Positions 45,906 through 55,634 of a stretch of 64,000 nucleotides of DNA are shown here, piece by piece. A program made the translations under genes and the position numbers. Each line of letters begins with the position of its first letter. The first letter of the stretch is position 1. Where the stretch lies: contig NZ_WBKI01000001.1 of assembly GCF_008830365.1 (NCBI RefSeq), forward strand, positions 496,001 through 560,000, in the 5' to 3' direction. The DNA is from Serratia proteamaculans. Its GTDB lineage: Bacteria > Pseudomonadota > Gammaproteobacteria > Enterobacterales > Enterobacteriaceae. The notes beneath the pieces were generated by a model. That model was not told where the DNA came from. It saw nothing but the letters and a program-made list of their open reading frames with translations, and searched no databases.

Positions 45906-47303
45906 ATGGCAGCCGTTCGTATTGAAAAAGACTCTATGGGGCCGATTGAAGTGCCGGCCGATCGGCTATGGGGGGCGCAAACCCAGCGTTCACTGGAGCA
46001 CTTCCGCATCTCTTCCGAAAAGATGCCGACCGCCCTGATCCATGCGCTGGCGTTGACCAAACGCGCTGCGGCCAGCGTGAATATGGATCTGGGCCTGCTG
46101 CCCACCGAACGTGCCAACGCCATCATCAGCGCTGCCGATGAAGTGCTGGCGGATCAACATACCAATGAATTCCCGTTGTCGATTTGGCAAACCGGCTCCG
46201 GCACCCAGACCAACATGAACATGAATGAAGTGCTGGCCAATCGCGCCAGTGAGCTGTTGGGTGGCGTGCGGGGGGAAGAGCGAAGGGTGCACCCGAACGA
46301 CGACGTCAACAAGAGCCAAAGCTCCAACGATGTGTTCCCGACCGCGATGCACGTAGCCGCGGTAATTGCAGTGCGTGAGCATTTGATCCCCGAACTGAAA
46401 GTGCTGCATAAAACCCTGAGTGACAAAGCAGAAGCCTACCGCGATATCGTCAAAATTGGCCGCACCCATCTGCAGGATGCAACGCCGCTGACCCTCGGCC
46501 AGGAGATTTCCGGCTGGGCGGCGATGCTGGCGCATAACCTGCAGCACATTGAGGCCAGTATTCCGCATATCTGTGAACTGGCCTTGGGTGGGACTGCCGT
46601 GGGCACCGGGCTGAATACTCATCCGGAATACGCGGTTCGCGTTGCCAGGGCGCTGGCTGACCTGACGAAACAACCGTTCGTCACCGCCCCCAACAAATTT
46701 GAAGCGCTGGCGACCTGTGATGCGCTGGTGCATGGTCACGGCGCGCTGAAAGGGCTGGCGGCGTCGTTGATGAAAATTGCCAACGACGTGCGCTGGCTGT
46801 CCTCCGGCCCGCGTTGCGGCATCGGTGAAATCTCGATCCCGGAAAACGAACCGGGCAGCTCGATCATGCCGGGCAAGGTCAACCCAACCCAGTGCGAAGC
46901 GATGACCATGCTGTGCGCGCAGGTGCTGGGCAATGACGTGGCGGTGAATATCGGCGGGGCTTCCGGCAACTTTGAGTTGAACGTATTCCGCCCGATGGTG
47001 ATCCACAACTATTTGCAATCTATCCGCCTGCTGGCCGACGGTATGCAGGGCTTTAATGAGCACTGTGCGGTGGGTATCGAACCTAATCGGGACCGCATCA
47101 GCCAGTTGCTGAATGAATCCTTGATGCTGGTTACCGCGCTGAATACCCACATCGGTTATGACAAAGCGGCAGAAATCGCCAAGAAAGCGCACAAGGAAGG
47201 GCTGACGCTGAAAGGCTCTGCACTGAAGTTGGGCTACCTGACCGAAGAAGAGTTCGACCTGTGGGTGCGCCCAGAAGACATGGTCGGCAGCATGAAGAAG
47301 TAA
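45906..47303 (+). CDS. fumC: Class II fumarate hydratase
   Basis: 465 residues from ATG 45906 (AAGGAG 7-8 nt upstream). Iron-free fumarase converting fumarate to malate. The superfamily signature [15 protein letters not shown] and the active-site regions [16 protein letters not shown] and [11 protein letters not shown] are intact. In E. coli it is SoxRS-activated; no clear SoxS box was found in the upstream 250 bases by eye. It has its own strong terminator. Confidence 0.97.
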   Translation: MAAVRIEKDSMGPIEVPADRLWGAQTQRSLEHFRISSEKMPTALIHALALTKRAAASVNMDLGLLPTERANAIISAADEVLADQHTNEFPLSIWQTGSGTQTNMNMNEVLANRASELLGGVRGEERRVHPNDDVNKSQSSNDVFPTAMHVAAVIAVREHLIPELKVLHKTLSDKAEAYRDIVKIGRTHLQDATPLTLGQEISGWAAMLAHNLQHIEASIPHICELALGGTAVGTGLNTHPEYAVRVARALADLTKQPFVTAPNKFEALATCDALVHGHGALKGLAASLMKIANDVRWLSSGPRCGIGEISIPENEPGSSIMPGKVNPTQCEAMTMLCAQVLGNDVAVNIGGASGNFELNVFRPMVIHNYLQSIRLLADGMQGFNEHCAVGIEPNRDRISQLLNESLMLVTALNTHIGYDKAAEIAKKAHKEGLTLKGSALKLGYLTEEEFDLWVRPEDMVGSMKK

Positions 47304-47322
47304 TTGATTGAGTCAGAAGCAT

Positions 47323-47349
47323 AAGGCTTACTTGAGGTAAGCCTTTTTT
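47323..47349 (+). terminator. Terminator of fumC
   Basis: AAGGCTTAC-TTGAG-GTAAGCCTT followed by TTTT. Confidence 0.88.
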
Positions 47350-47363
47350 GTGGAAAAAAATCA

Positions 47364-48053
47364 ATGTCACGTACCGAGCGTTTACTCGATTTAATGCAGA
47401 TCCTGCGGCGGCATCGCTACCCGGTTGCCGGCCATGCATTGGCGCAGGAAATGAATATCAGCATGCGCACGCTGTACCGGGATATCGCCACGCTGCAACA
47501 GCAGGGCGCCGAGATTGTCGGTGAGACCGGGGTGGGCTATGTGCTACGGCCTGGCTTTATGCTGCCGCCCCTGATGTTCTCGCAGCAGGAAATAGAAGCG
47601 CTGGTGCTGGGGATGCGCTGGGTGGGCCGTCGGGGGGACAGTCAATTGGCCGGTGCGGCCAATAATGCGCTGGCGAAAATCGCCGACGTTCTGCCTGCGG
47701 CGCTGCGCGATGAGTTGGAGGCCAGCACGCTGCTGATTGGCCCGGTGGATCTGGTGAAGGTGGCGGACGAGACTCTGGTGCTGATCCGCGAGGTGATCCG
47801 CCAGGAACGCAAACTGGCGGTGGATTATTGCGACCGTGACGGTAACCCCAGCGAACGTATTCTCTGGCCCTTTGCTCTGGGCTATTTTGAACAGGCGCGG
47901 ATGCTGGTTGCCTGGTGTGAGCTGCGCCAGTCATTTCGCCATTTCCGTCTCGACCGTATTCGTCTGGCGACGCCGTTGGCGCAGCGTTATCCGCGTGGCC
48001 GTCGTTCGCTGATGAAAGAGTGGCACGAGACTCAGGGCATTCCGCCGCAGTAA
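47364..48053 (+). CDS. YafY-like helix-turn-helix regulator with WYL domain
   Basis: 229 residues. N-terminal HTH_11 (RTERLLDLMQILRRHRYPV, with MSMRTLYRDIATLQQQG-like recognition helix ISMRTLYRDIATL) and a WYL-type sensor domain in the second half (IREVIRQERKLAVDYCDRDG, RILWPFALGYF). Probably a repressor or activator of the following VOC gene. The ribosome site is weak (GGAAA). The fumC terminator lies just before it. Confidence 0.85.
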   Translation: MSRTERLLDLMQILRRHRYPVAGHALAQEMNISMRTLYRDIATLQQQGAEIVGETGVGYVLRPGFMLPPLMFSQQEIEALVLGMRWVGRRGDSQLAGAANNALAKIADVLPAALRDELEASTLLIGPVDLVKVADETLVLIREVIRQERKLAVDYCDRDGNPSERILWPFALGYFEQARMLVAWCELRQSFRHFRLDRIRLATPLAQRYPRGRRSLMKEWHETQGIPPQ

Positions 48054-48142
48054 TTTCACTGCTGCCAAAAACTGTCAGTAGGGCGTTTTAATCTTGGGTT
48101 ATCGGGAGCCGGTCGGTTTCCTTCAACCAAGAGGTTAGTGCG

Positions 48143-48511
48143 ATGACAACCCCAAACATGACCCTGCTTTATGTTGATAACCCCGAAAACAGCGCCGCTT
48201 TCTACCGTCGCTTACTGGGGCAGGCACCGGTGGAACTTTCACCCACCTTCGCGCTGTTCGTATTGAGTAATGGCCTAAAACTGGCGATGTGGTCAAAACA
48301 TAGCGTCGAGCCTGCTGCTGCGGCAACCGGCGGTGGTGGCGAAATAGGCTTTATGTGCGAACTGCCGCAGCAGGTGGACGCGCTCTATCAGCAGTGGCGC
48401 GAACAGGGGCTGGAGATGATTCAGCCACCAGTGACGCTGGACTTCGGCTATAGCTTCGTCGCCTGCGATCCGGATGGCCATCGTCTGCGGGTGTACAGCC
48501 TCAGCGAGTAG
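48143..48511 (+). CDS. VOC-family (glyoxalase/bleomycin-resistance fold) protein
   Basis: 122 residues, AAGAGG upstream. Vicinal oxygen chelate fold: LLYVDNPENSAAFYRRLLG at the N terminus and FVACDPDGHRLRVYSL at the C terminus, as in small glyoxalase-like proteins. Its partner is the WYL regulator gene 90 bases upstream, a common pairing for detoxification genes. Its end overlaps the end of convergent tus by 11 bases. Substrate unknown. Confidence 0.82.
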   Translation: MTTPNMTLLYVDNPENSAAFYRRLLGQAPVELSPTFALFVLSNGLKLAMWSKHSVEPAAAATGGGGEIGFMCELPQQVDALYQQWREQGLEMIQPPVTLDFGYSFVACDPDGHRLRVYSLSE

Positions 48512-49439
48512 GAACGTCGGTATACAGATGCAACCGCTTGACCAGCAGCCGTAGCGGCCTGGCGTGCGGTTTGTATTTATGTTTGACCGCCGAGGCGTCG
48601 TAATTGAGCAATTCGCCAATCTTCGGCACCTGGGCACCGTTTTCCACCTGACACAGGGCAATCAGCGGCAGCGGGCAGGGGTGTTGTACCTGCTTTTGCT
48701 GCGGTTGATACCAAACCCGGGCGATGGGTTGCACTTTTACCGGTCGTTTGATTTTTAGCACCGCCTGCTGGGGCAGGCGGCTGACGTCATCGATCTCACG
48801 GTTGACCAGTTCGGCCCATTGTTCGCGCGTATGGGGCGGCACTGCGCGTCCGGCCTTCAGGCTCTTTTCCAATTGCGCCAGAATATCGTCGCGTTTCACG
48901 TTCTTGATGATGTGCTTATTGGCCCAGCCGAAGCGCACCGAATCCGGATTGGTCAGAACGGTGAGGGTACGATAGGCGCTGAGGGTGATCAGGCCATGCA
49001 GGTGGGTGTGGACGAAGTCAAAACGCTGCTCCGGTGCCAGGCCAGAGTCGACGGTGATAATCTGCTCCAGCTCGGCCTTCAGCCGGTTAATCAGGGCAAT
49101 TTGCTGCTGTAACTCAGGGTATTCCGTTGCTTCCACCGCCAGGCAAATCACACCGGGCAGGCGTACCGCCGCCTTACTGCTGATGTTGTGCTTGTTGTGA
49201 TGGATAAACAGCCGCTGATAGTGCTCCAGCGCCAGATCGCGCGCGGCCAAGCCCAGATGTTGCTCGACGGCAATCTGCGCCACGGCATCGTGCTCTTTAC
49301 CTTTCTCGATTTCGGGCAGGCTGAACACCCGCCCAGCCAGCAAGCGCAGCGGCAGGATCTGCTGGTGGAGGCTTGTCAGCGCCTGTTCAAGCTCGCTAAA
49401 GCAAACATTCATCCTGCTGATTAAACCGTATTTATCCAT
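48501..49439 (-). CDS. tus: Tus, replication terminus site-binding protein
   Basis: 312 residues from MDKYGLISRMN; AGGAG lies 6 nt upstream. It matches Tus across its length: LPLRLLAGRVFSLPEIEKG, FIHHNKHNISSKAAVRLPG, FGWANKHIIKNVKRDDILAQLEKS and the DNA-contact segment KIKRPVKVQPIARVWYQ, each in order. It binds Ter and blocks DnaB from one side. A Ter site lies in its own leader, so it is probably autorepressed as in E. coli. Diagnostic of the terminus region. Confidence 0.96.
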   Translation of the reverse strand: MDKYGLISRMNVCFSELEQALTSLHQQILPLRLLAGRVFSLPEIEKGKEHDAVAQIAVEQHLGLAARDLALEHYQRLFIHHNKHNISSKAAVRLPGVICLAVEATEYPELQQQIALINRLKAELEQIITVDSGLAPEQRFDFVHTHLHGLITLSAYRTLTVLTNPDSVRFGWANKHIIKNVKRDDILAQLEKSLKAGRAVPPHTREQWAELVNREIDDVSRLPQQAVLKIKRPVKVQPIARVWYQPQQKQVQHPCPLPLIALCQVENGAQVPKIGELLNYDASAVKHKYKPHARPLRLLVKRLHLYTDVPTR

Positions 49440-49452
49440 CACTCGCTCCTAT

Positions 49453-49468
49453 TTTAGTTACAACATAC
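49453..49468 (-). other. ter: Replication terminator Ter (TerB-like) in the tus leader
   Basis: The minus strand reads GTATGTTGTAACTAAA, identical to the core of E. coli TerA/TerB, 14 bases before the tus start. From the known polarity (strict G-C6 side blocking), forks moving from high to low coordinates should stop here. Confidence 0.93.
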
Positions 49469-49555
49469 AATAAGACAACCACAAACGAAAGGGCAACATT
49501 AGCAACAGTGTGGGTGGGTATACCGAGCGGTCCAGGCCTGACAGAGTGATTAAGG

Positions 49556-49586
49556 CCACCGCCGGCACCCATTGGGCCGGCGGTGG
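49556..49586 (-). terminator. Terminator hairpin after ynfM
   Basis: CCACCGCCGGC pairs with GCCGGCGGTGG around a 9-nt loop, just past the ynfM stop. The T run is weak. Confidence 0.65.
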
Positions 49587-49594
49587 GCCAGAGA

Positions 49595-50890
49595 TTAAAC
49601 GCGTGCCGCTTCCGGCAGTTTCTTCAGATAATGCACCACCAACAGGGCCAGCAACAACATCACGCTGATAAAGGCCACCACGCCATTCCAGCCAAAGCTG
49701 TGCCAGAACACGCCGCCGAGGGTACCGGCGACGCTGGAGCCCACGTAGTAGCAGAACAGATAAAGCGAAGATGCCTGACCCTTGGCCCGGCGCGCACGCC
49801 GACCAATCCAGCTGCTGGCAACCGAATGGGCGGCAAAGAAACCGGCGGTAAACAGCATCATACCGATGAAAATAACCGCTACCGGTGCCAGTGCGGTAAT
49901 CAGGATCCCGATCAACATAATCAGTGTTGATGCCAACAGCACCGGCCCGCGGCCAAAACGGGAGGTCATGGCACCGGCTTTCGGTGAGCTGTAAGAACCG
50001 GTCAGATACACCACCGACAGCAGGCCAACTATCGCCTGGCTGAGGTGATAAGGATCTGCCAGCAGGCGGTAGCCAATATAGTTGAACATAGTGACAAAGC
50101 TGCCCATCAGCAGGAAACCTTCGGCAAACAGCAGCGGTAAGCCTTTGTCATGCCAATGCAGCCGGAAGTTAATCAGCAGGGTACGCGGGCGCAACGAACT
50201 GGCGCGAAAATGCTTTGATTCGGGCAAGATGCGCCAAAACATGCAGGCCGCGGCCAGGGCGAACAGGCCGATCACCGCCAGCGAAACCCGCCAGGAGAAG
50301 AAGTCGGTCAGTACCCCAGTCACCAGACGACCGCTCATACCGCCGATGGAATTACCGCTGATATACAGCCCCATCGAAAAGGCGACAAAGCTGGGATGGA
50401 TCTCTTCGCTCAGGTAAGTCATGCCGACGGCGGCGACGCCGCTCAGCGAGAGCCCTATCAGCGCGCGCATCAGCAGAATACCTTGCCAACTGGTCATAAA
50501 GGCGCAAATCAGGGTGCAGATTGCCGCCAGCAGTAGCGCTACCACCATCACCGATTTGCGGCCGACGGCGTCGGACAGTGGGCCGGTAAACATCAGGCCA
50601 ATCGCCAATAGCCCGGTGGACACCGACAGCGACAGGCTACTTTCCGCCGGGGAGATGCCGAAGTCCTGTGACAAAACCGGCAGGATCGGCTGCACGCAAT
50701 ACAACAAGGCGAAAGTGGCCAACCCGGCAGAGAACAACGCCAGGGTGACGCGCATAAACTGCGGCGTTCCGCGTTCGATGTAGGGAAGTTTATTAAGAGT
50801 GGAACGTTGAGTTTTTGGCGCAGCAGCCGCATCGTCATTGGCGGCCAGCGTCGACGGCATATTGGCCGCAGAACGCACAGGGGTTGTCAC
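49595..50890 (-). CDS. ynfM: YnfM-like MFS transporter
   Basis: 431 residues from a GTG start with AAGGA 6 nt upstream. Twelve membrane helices; the sequence closely follows E. coli YnfM: RGTPQFMRVTLALFSAGLATFALLY, RALIGLSLSGVAAVGMTYLSEEIHPSF and AHSVASSWIGRRARRAKGQASSLYLF in separate blocks. E. coli YnfM has been linked to arabinose or drug efflux, without certainty. Divergent from the LysR gene ynfL, as in E. coli. Confidence 0.93.
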   Translation of the reverse strand: MTTPVRSAANMPSTLAANDDAAAAPKTQRSTLNKLPYIERGTPQFMRVTLALFSAGLATFALLYCVQPILPVLSQDFGISPAESSLSLSVSTGLLAIGLMFTGPLSDAVGRKSVMVVALLLAAICTLICAFMTSWQGILLMRALIGLSLSGVAAVGMTYLSEEIHPSFVAFSMGLYISGNSIGGMSGRLVTGVLTDFFSWRVSLAVIGLFALAAACMFWRILPESKHFRASSLRPRTLLINFRLHWHDKGLPLLFAEGFLLMGSFVTMFNYIGYRLLADPYHLSQAIVGLLSVVYLTGSYSSPKAGAMTSRFGRGPVLLASTLIMLIGILITALAPVAVIFIGMMLFTAGFFAAHSVASSWIGRRARRAKGQASSLYLFCYYVGSSVAGTLGGVFWHSFGWNGVVAFISVMLLLALLVVHYLKKLPEAARV

Positions 50891-51009
50891 AGTTTTTCCT
50901 TACCGAACTTGGCGTGATTTAAACAAGCACATCTTTGGTTAACAAAATCATAGGGAGAGGGCAGTTTTTTGTCTAATATATTAATAATTAAAATTAAGAC
51001 GTTTAAAGT

Positions 51010-51900
51010 ATGAATATCGAATTGAGGCATCTGCGTTATTTCATTGCCGTGGCAGAAGAGCTGCATTTTGGCCGCGCCGCGGAACGCCTGCGAATTTCCC
51101 AGCCGCCGCTCAGTCAGCAGATCCAGGCGCTGGAGGAAATGGTCGGCGCACGCCTGCTGGCGCGTAACAACCGCAATGTCAGCCTGACGCAGGCGGGGGA
51201 AATGTTCCTGAAAGAGGCCTATCAGGTGCTCGATCAGGTCGGCCGCGCGGCGGAGAAAGCGGCGCGGCTGGAACGCGGTGAGGTGGGTGAGTTGACCATA
51301 GGCTTCACCTCTTCGGCTCCCTTTATCAGCGTGGTGTCGCGCAGTTTGCGTGCTTTTCGCCAACAGCACCCACAGGTGCATATCAAAATGCGCGAAGTGA
51401 ACACCAAGCAGCAGATCGAACCCTTACTCAATGGCAGTCTGGATCTGGGGGTGATGCGTAATACCCGCTTGCCGGACGCTTTAAAGCATCAACTGTTACT
51501 GTGCGAGCCGTTGGTGGCGGTGGTACCGGAAGGGCACCCGCTAACCCATGTGGCACCGGGCACGCTGCGTTTCCAACATCTGGCGGAAGAACCCTTTGTG
51601 TTTTTCTCACGCGAGGTGGGCACCGCGTTACATGACGAGATCTTGTCGCTGCTGGCCAAAGCGGGGATCACTCCTTATATCACCCAGGAGGTGGGCGAGG
51701 CGATGACCATCATTGGCCTGGTGTCTTCCGGGCTGGGTATCTCGATTCTGCCGGCGTCTTTTGCCCGGGTTAAAATCGACGGTGTGCAATATTTACCGCT
51801 GGCGGAACCAGAGGCGATGACTGAAGTTTGGTTGGTACATCATCGTCAACGGCCCCTGACCGCCGCGGCCAAATCCTTGATGGCATTACTGTTGCCCTGA
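51010..51900 (+). CDS. ynfL: YnfL-like LysR-family regulator
   Basis: 296 residues. The N terminus MNIELRHLRYFIAVAEELHFGRAAERL is typical of the BenM/CatM-like LysR group; TQEVGEAMTIIGLVSSGLGISILPASF matches E. coli YnfL. It probably regulates ynfM across the 119-bp divergent spacer. Inducer unknown. Confidence 0.92.
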   Translation: MNIELRHLRYFIAVAEELHFGRAAERLRISQPPLSQQIQALEEMVGARLLARNNRNVSLTQAGEMFLKEAYQVLDQVGRAAEKAARLERGEVGELTIGFTSSAPFISVVSRSLRAFRQQHPQVHIKMREVNTKQQIEPLLNGSLDLGVMRNTRLPDALKHQLLLCEPLVAVVPEGHPLTHVAPGTLRFQHLAEEPFVFFSREVGTALHDEILSLLAKAGITPYITQEVGEAMTIIGLVSSGLGISILPASFARVKIDGVQYLPLAEPEAMTEVWLVHHRQRPLTAAAKSLMALLLP

Positions 51901-51951
51901 ATGCTGAACTGGGTGAATAAAATACAATCCGCAGTGAAAGTGGGGTGAATT

Positions 51952-51967
51952 TGTGCAGCAAATCACA
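51952..51967. promoter_or_regulatory. CRP-cAMP site upstream of mlc
   Basis: TGTGCAGCAAATCACA matches TGTGA-N6-TCACA at 9 of 10 fixed positions, about 100 bases before mlc. The E. coli mlc promoter is also under CRP control. Confidence 0.6.
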
Positions 51968-52059
51968 TAACGAATCAAATAGTTGACGCTGTATTACAAA
52001 AGCCCCACCATAGCCGATAGTCTTTATTTAGAAGCGCGAAAAATAGTAGGAGCAGGTTT

Positions 52060-53277
52060 GTGATTGCTGTTGGGCAGCCTGGGCATATCGATCAAATCAA
52101 GCAAACAAATGCAGGGGCAGTTTATCGGTTAATCGATCAACTGGGCCCAATTTCGCGCATCGAACTATCAAAACGCGCTCAGCTCGCCCCCGCCAGTATC
52201 ACCAAAATCGTACGCGAACTGCTGGAAGCCCATCTGGTTAAAGAAACCGAATTTCAGGAAGTCGGTAGTCGCGGTCGTCCGGCGGTTGGGCTGGTCCTGG
52301 ACACCGAAGCCTGGCACTACCTTTCAGCTCGCATCAGCCGTGGCACCATTACGCTGGCACTGCGCGATATCAGCAGCAAGCTGGTGGTGGAAGAGTTGTT
52401 GCCACTGGCCGCCGAACATCCCGATCCGCTGTTAAAACGCATTCTCGCTGAAGTCGACCAGTTCTTTATCCGTCATCAAAGCAAGCTGGAACGGTTAACG
52501 GCGATCGCCATTACGCTGCCGGGCATGGTCGACGCGATTTCCGGCGTAGTACACCGCATGCCGTTTTACGATGTAGAAGACATGCCATTAGGACCTGCGC
52601 TGGAAACGCGCACCGGGCTGCCGGTTTATTTGCAGCACGACATCAGCGCCTGGACCATGGCCGAAGCGTTATACGGTGCTTCACGCGGCAGCCAGAACGT
52701 GATCCAGGTGGTGATCGACCACAACGTCGGCGCCGGGGTGATCACCGGTGGCAGGGTGTTGCACGCCGGTAGCCACAGCGTGGTTGAGATTGGTCATACG
52801 CAGGTTGATCCTTACGGTAAACGCTGTTACTGCGGTAATCACGGCTGTCTTGAAACCGTCGCCAGTATCGAAAATATTCTGGAAATCGCCCAGCAACGTC
52901 TCGGCACCTCAATGAGTTCCAGTCTGCACGGTGCGCCACTGACGGTTGAGTCACTGTGTGACGCGGCGCTGGCGGGCGACCAACTGGCTAAAGACATTAT
53001 TCTGGGAGTGGGTCACAGCGTAGGCCGTATCCTGGCGATAATGGTCAATCTGTTCAATCCGGAAAAAATCCTGGTCGGTTCCCCGCTGAACCGGGCGGCA
53101 GAAATTCTGCATCCGGCCATTGCCTCCTGTATTAGCCAGCAGTCACTACCGGCCTACAGCGAGAAGGTCCAGGTGGAGTCCACGCAGTTCTTCAATAAAG
53201 GCACCATGCCCGGCGCGGCACTGGTGAAAGAAGCGTTATACAACGGCTCTCTGCTGGTGCAGTTGCTGCAGGGCTAG
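52060..53277 (+). CDS. mlc: Mlc (DgsA), ROK-family repressor of glucose and PTS genes
   Basis: 405 residues from GTG, with AGGAG 7 nt upstream. N-terminal winged helix (QTNAGAVYRLIDQLGPISR, APASITKIVRELLEAHLV), a ROK domain with the zinc motif CYCGNHGCLETVAS, and IQVVIDHNVGAGVITGG. It represses ptsG, ptsHI, manXYZ and others, and is inactivated by binding unphosphorylated EIIBGlc. Near-identical in layout to E. coli, with bioD2 downstream. Confidence 0.96.
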   Translation: MIAVGQPGHIDQIKQTNAGAVYRLIDQLGPISRIELSKRAQLAPASITKIVRELLEAHLVKETEFQEVGSRGRPAVGLVLDTEAWHYLSARISRGTITLALRDISSKLVVEELLPLAAEHPDPLLKRILAEVDQFFIRHQSKLERLTAIAITLPGMVDAISGVVHRMPFYDVEDMPLGPALETRTGLPVYLQHDISAWTMAEALYGASRGSQNVIQVVIDHNVGAGVITGGRVLHAGSHSVVEIGHTQVDPYGKRCYCGNHGCLETVASIENILEIAQQRLGTSMSSSLHGAPLTVESLCDAALAGDQLAKDIILGVGHSVGRILAIMVNLFNPEKILVGSPLNRAAEILHPAIASCISQQSLPAYSEKVQVESTQFFNKGTMPGAALVKEALYNGSLLVQLLQG

Positions 53278-53373
53278 CACCAATCAGCAATTCTTATCGT
53301 TTAACGACAAAAGGTTGAGCTACCTCAAGCCCCGTCCTCCTTGCATCCTCTAGACTTTTCCCGTTCGTCTCTT

Positions 53374-53397
53374 TCGCCGTATTTTCGGCGATATTTT
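53374..53397 (+). terminator. Terminator of mlc
   Basis: TCGCCG-TATTTT-CGGCGA followed by TATTTT, in the mlc-bioD2 spacer. Confidence 0.65.
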
Positions 53398-53428
53398 GGT
53401 TAACGGTGCATCTCGGGGCAATTCATTC

Positions 53429-54100
53429 ATGTTATCGCGTTTATTTGTTACAGGTACGGATACCGATGTCGGTAAAACCGTGGTTTCCCGCGCTTTATTA
53501 CAGGCGCTGGCCGCGCAGGGCCGTTCTGTGGCCGGTTACAAGCCTGTTGCAGCACGCTGTCAGGAAACCAGCGAAGGCCTTCGCAATAAAGACGCTTTGG
53601 TTTTACAGGCATCCTCAACCCTGCCGCTGTCGTATCAGGAAATTAATCCCATCACCTGTCTGGAAGAAGTGTTTCACGCGCAACCTACCGACGATATCGA
53701 CTACGGTGTGATGAGCAGCGGGTTGCAGCATTTATCCGCCAAGGTCGATACCGTGGTGGTCGAGGGTAGCGGCGGCTGGCGCGTACTGATGAACGATATG
53801 CGGCCTTACGCCGAATGGGTGATTCAGGAGCAACTGCCGGTGGTTTTGGTGGTGGGGATCAAACTGGGTTGTGTCAGCCACGCTCTGTTAACTGCGCAGG
53901 CGATCATTAATGATGGCTTACCTTTGCTGGGTTGGGTCGCCAATCGCATCAACCCGGGGCTGGCGCACTACGCCGAAACTATCGATGCGTTGCAGCAGCG
54001 TATTCCCGCGCCACTGCTGGGTGAAGTTCCTTATTTGCCACGCGCCGAACAGCGTGAACTGGCGCGTTATCTGGATATTTCTCCGCTGCTAAACCGTTAG
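53429..54100 (+). CDS. bioD2: Dethiobiotin synthetase homologue BioD2 (YnfK)
   Basis: 223 residues from [20 protein letters not shown], the family N terminus; longer in-frame versions from 53396 are not conserved. The P-loop GTDTDVGKT and [15 protein letters not shown] are intact. It should catalyse ATP-dependent ring closure of diaminopelargonate in biotin synthesis; in E. coli it backs up bioD. No bio operon is in the window. The last 4 bases overlap the end of convergent clcB. Confidence 0.94.
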   Translation: MLSRLFVTGTDTDVGKTVVSRALLQALAAQGRSVAGYKPVAARCQETSEGLRNKDALVLQASSTLPLSYQEINPITCLEEVFHAQPTDDIDYGVMSSGLQHLSAKVDTVVVEGSGGWRVLMNDMRPYAEWVIQEQLPVVLVVGIKLGCVSHALLTAQAIINDGLPLLGWVANRINPGLAHYAETIDALQQRIPAPLLGEVPYLPRAEQRELARYLDISPLLNR

Positions 54101-55377
54101 GCATTGTGATAGACAGACACCGAACGCAAGCCGCGCGATACGGTGGTGGCGATCACACAGGCCAGCAGAATGCCTGGCAGCAGGGTATATTCACCGGTCA
54201 TTTCGAACACCATCAGCGCAGCCATAATGGGCGCGTGGGTGGTGGCCGCCAACAGCGTGGCCATGCCGGTTAACGCCATCAGAATCGGTACCGCACTGCC
54301 CAGCTCCGGCCAGATGGCACAGAGTTGCCCAACCACCGAACCCAGTGCCGCCCCGACAAACAGCGTTGGCGTGAATACACCGCCGGGCGCCCCGGAACCG
54401 CTACTGGCGAGTACCGCCAGCAACTTGCAGATCAGAATGGCGCCAACCAGCAATACGCCGGGGGGCGCACTGAGCAGCGACTGCACCACGCTGTAGCCAT
54501 TGCCCCACACCTCAGGAAACAGCAGCGAAAGCAGCCCGACAATCAGCCCACCCAATGCCAATTGCAGCGGCGGTTTTAGCCGTAGCGAGCGGAATGCGCG
54601 ACCGGAAGAGGACATGGCCCACAGGAACAACGGCCCACAGACGCCGGCTAAAACGCCGAGTAGCGCCATCAGCAGATATTGCACCGGCCAGGGTGCGGGC
54701 AGGGGTTCCACCAGATACAGGGGCGCCTGGCCGCCGTTGAGCAAATTGGTCACCAGCAGGGCGCTGACGGCTGCAATCACCACTGGGCCGAGTGAGGCCA
54801 GCATCAGTGTGCCAAACAGAATTTCGGCGATAAACAGGCTACCCGCCAGCGGCGCATGGTAGGCGCTGGCCATACCGGCGGCGGCACCGCAGGCTACCCA
54901 CAGCTTCCACTCTTTCTCATGGGTGAAACGCTGGGCAAAGACTGACCCCACTAACGCTGCCAGCAGGATCATTGCCCCTTCGCGCCCAATAGCGCTGCCG
55001 CTGGAGACCACCAGCAGTGAGGCCAGACATTTCACCAGGCTGGCGGTGACGTCCAGTCGCCCATCACCGGTTTCTATCGCTTCCATGTAGTCGGTTGGGG
55101 CAACCTGCCGTTGGTGTTGATAACGCTGATAAACCCACAGCAGCAAACCCGCCGCCAATCCGCCTAACGCCGGGGTTAACGCTCTGCGCCAGCCCGGCAT
55201 TGCCGCGGCGGCAGCCACCAGGCTGCCATCTTCGTGGTCGAGCAGTAACCATTCCAGCCCGAGCATCGCACGGTGAAACAGCCAAACCACCAACGCAGCG
55301 GCAATACCAAGAAAGATGGCGATAAACAGGCGGCGCAACAGGGCGCGATAATGGTGCAAGTGGACCAATCGTTTCAT
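54097..55377 (-). CDS. clcB: ClcB, voltage-gated ClC-type chloride channel/antiporter
   Basis: 426 residues with the ClC fold. Selectivity motifs: [19 protein letters not shown] (GSAIG and GREGA for GSGIP and GREGP) and [48 protein letters not shown] is typical. In E. coli it supports extreme acid resistance with ClcA. Position next to ynfK/bioD2 is conserved. Confidence 0.93.
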   Translation of the reverse strand: MKRLVHLHHYRALLRRLFIAIFLGIAAALVVWLFHRAMLGLEWLLLDHEDGSLVAAAAAMPGWRRALTPALGGLAAGLLLWVYQRYQHQRQVAPTDYMEAIETGDGRLDVTASLVKCLASLLVVSSGSAIGREGAMILLAALVGSVFAQRFTHEKEWKLWVACGAAAGMASAYHAPLAGSLFIAEILFGTLMLASLGPVVIAAVSALLVTNLLNGGQAPLYLVEPLPAPWPVQYLLMALLGVLAGVCGPLFLWAMSSSGRAFRSLRLKPPLQLALGGLIVGLLSLLFPEVWGNGYSVVQSLLSAPPGVLLVGAILICKLLAVLASSGSGAPGGVFTPTLFVGAALGSVVGQLCAIWPELGSAVPILMALTGMATLLAATTHAPIMAALMVFEMTGEYTLLPGILLACVIATTVSRGLRSVSVYHNA

Positions 55378-55517
55378 ATGTCAGTAAAATCTTGAGAAAA
55401 ATGAAAGGGTCGCTGAACATTGTGCTTGTCACCCCAACCGAAGGCCAGAGAATCTTTCCAGATTCGCCGACAGGCCCGTGGTTTGTTCGTCGTGGTGAGC
55501 CATGGAGTGGTTTATTT

Positions 55518-55530
55518 GTTACGATGTCAC
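55518..55530. promoter_or_regulatory. Near-match to matS (12 of 13)
   Basis: GTTACGATGTCAC differs from GTGACRNYGTCAC at the third base; intergenic between clcB and the DHA2 exporter. Confidence 0.35.
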
Positions 55531-55586
55531 CTTCTGTTCAAATGGTGCGTTTATCGCCAGTCAAAACAGGGAACCAGACGCCGGTA

Positions 55587-55615
55587 ACGGCAACCTTTAA
55601 TTCGGCTGGTATAAT
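55587..55615 (+). promoter_or_regulatory. Extended -10 promoter of the DHA2 exporter gene
   Basis: TGGTATAAT at 55607-55615 is a perfect extended -10; the -35 (ACGGCA at 17 bp) is poor. It lies about 20 bases before the gene start. Confidence 0.55.
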
Positions 55616-55634
55616 TTAAAGCAAATAAGAATCC

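Noticed and set aside
45990-47192. A 400-codon open frame antisense to fumC
   Set aside because: It mirrors the codon pattern of fumC, shows no family features, and fumC is unmistakable. Long antisense frames elsewhere (for example inside rsxC, araA and ydgA) are rejected for the same reason.
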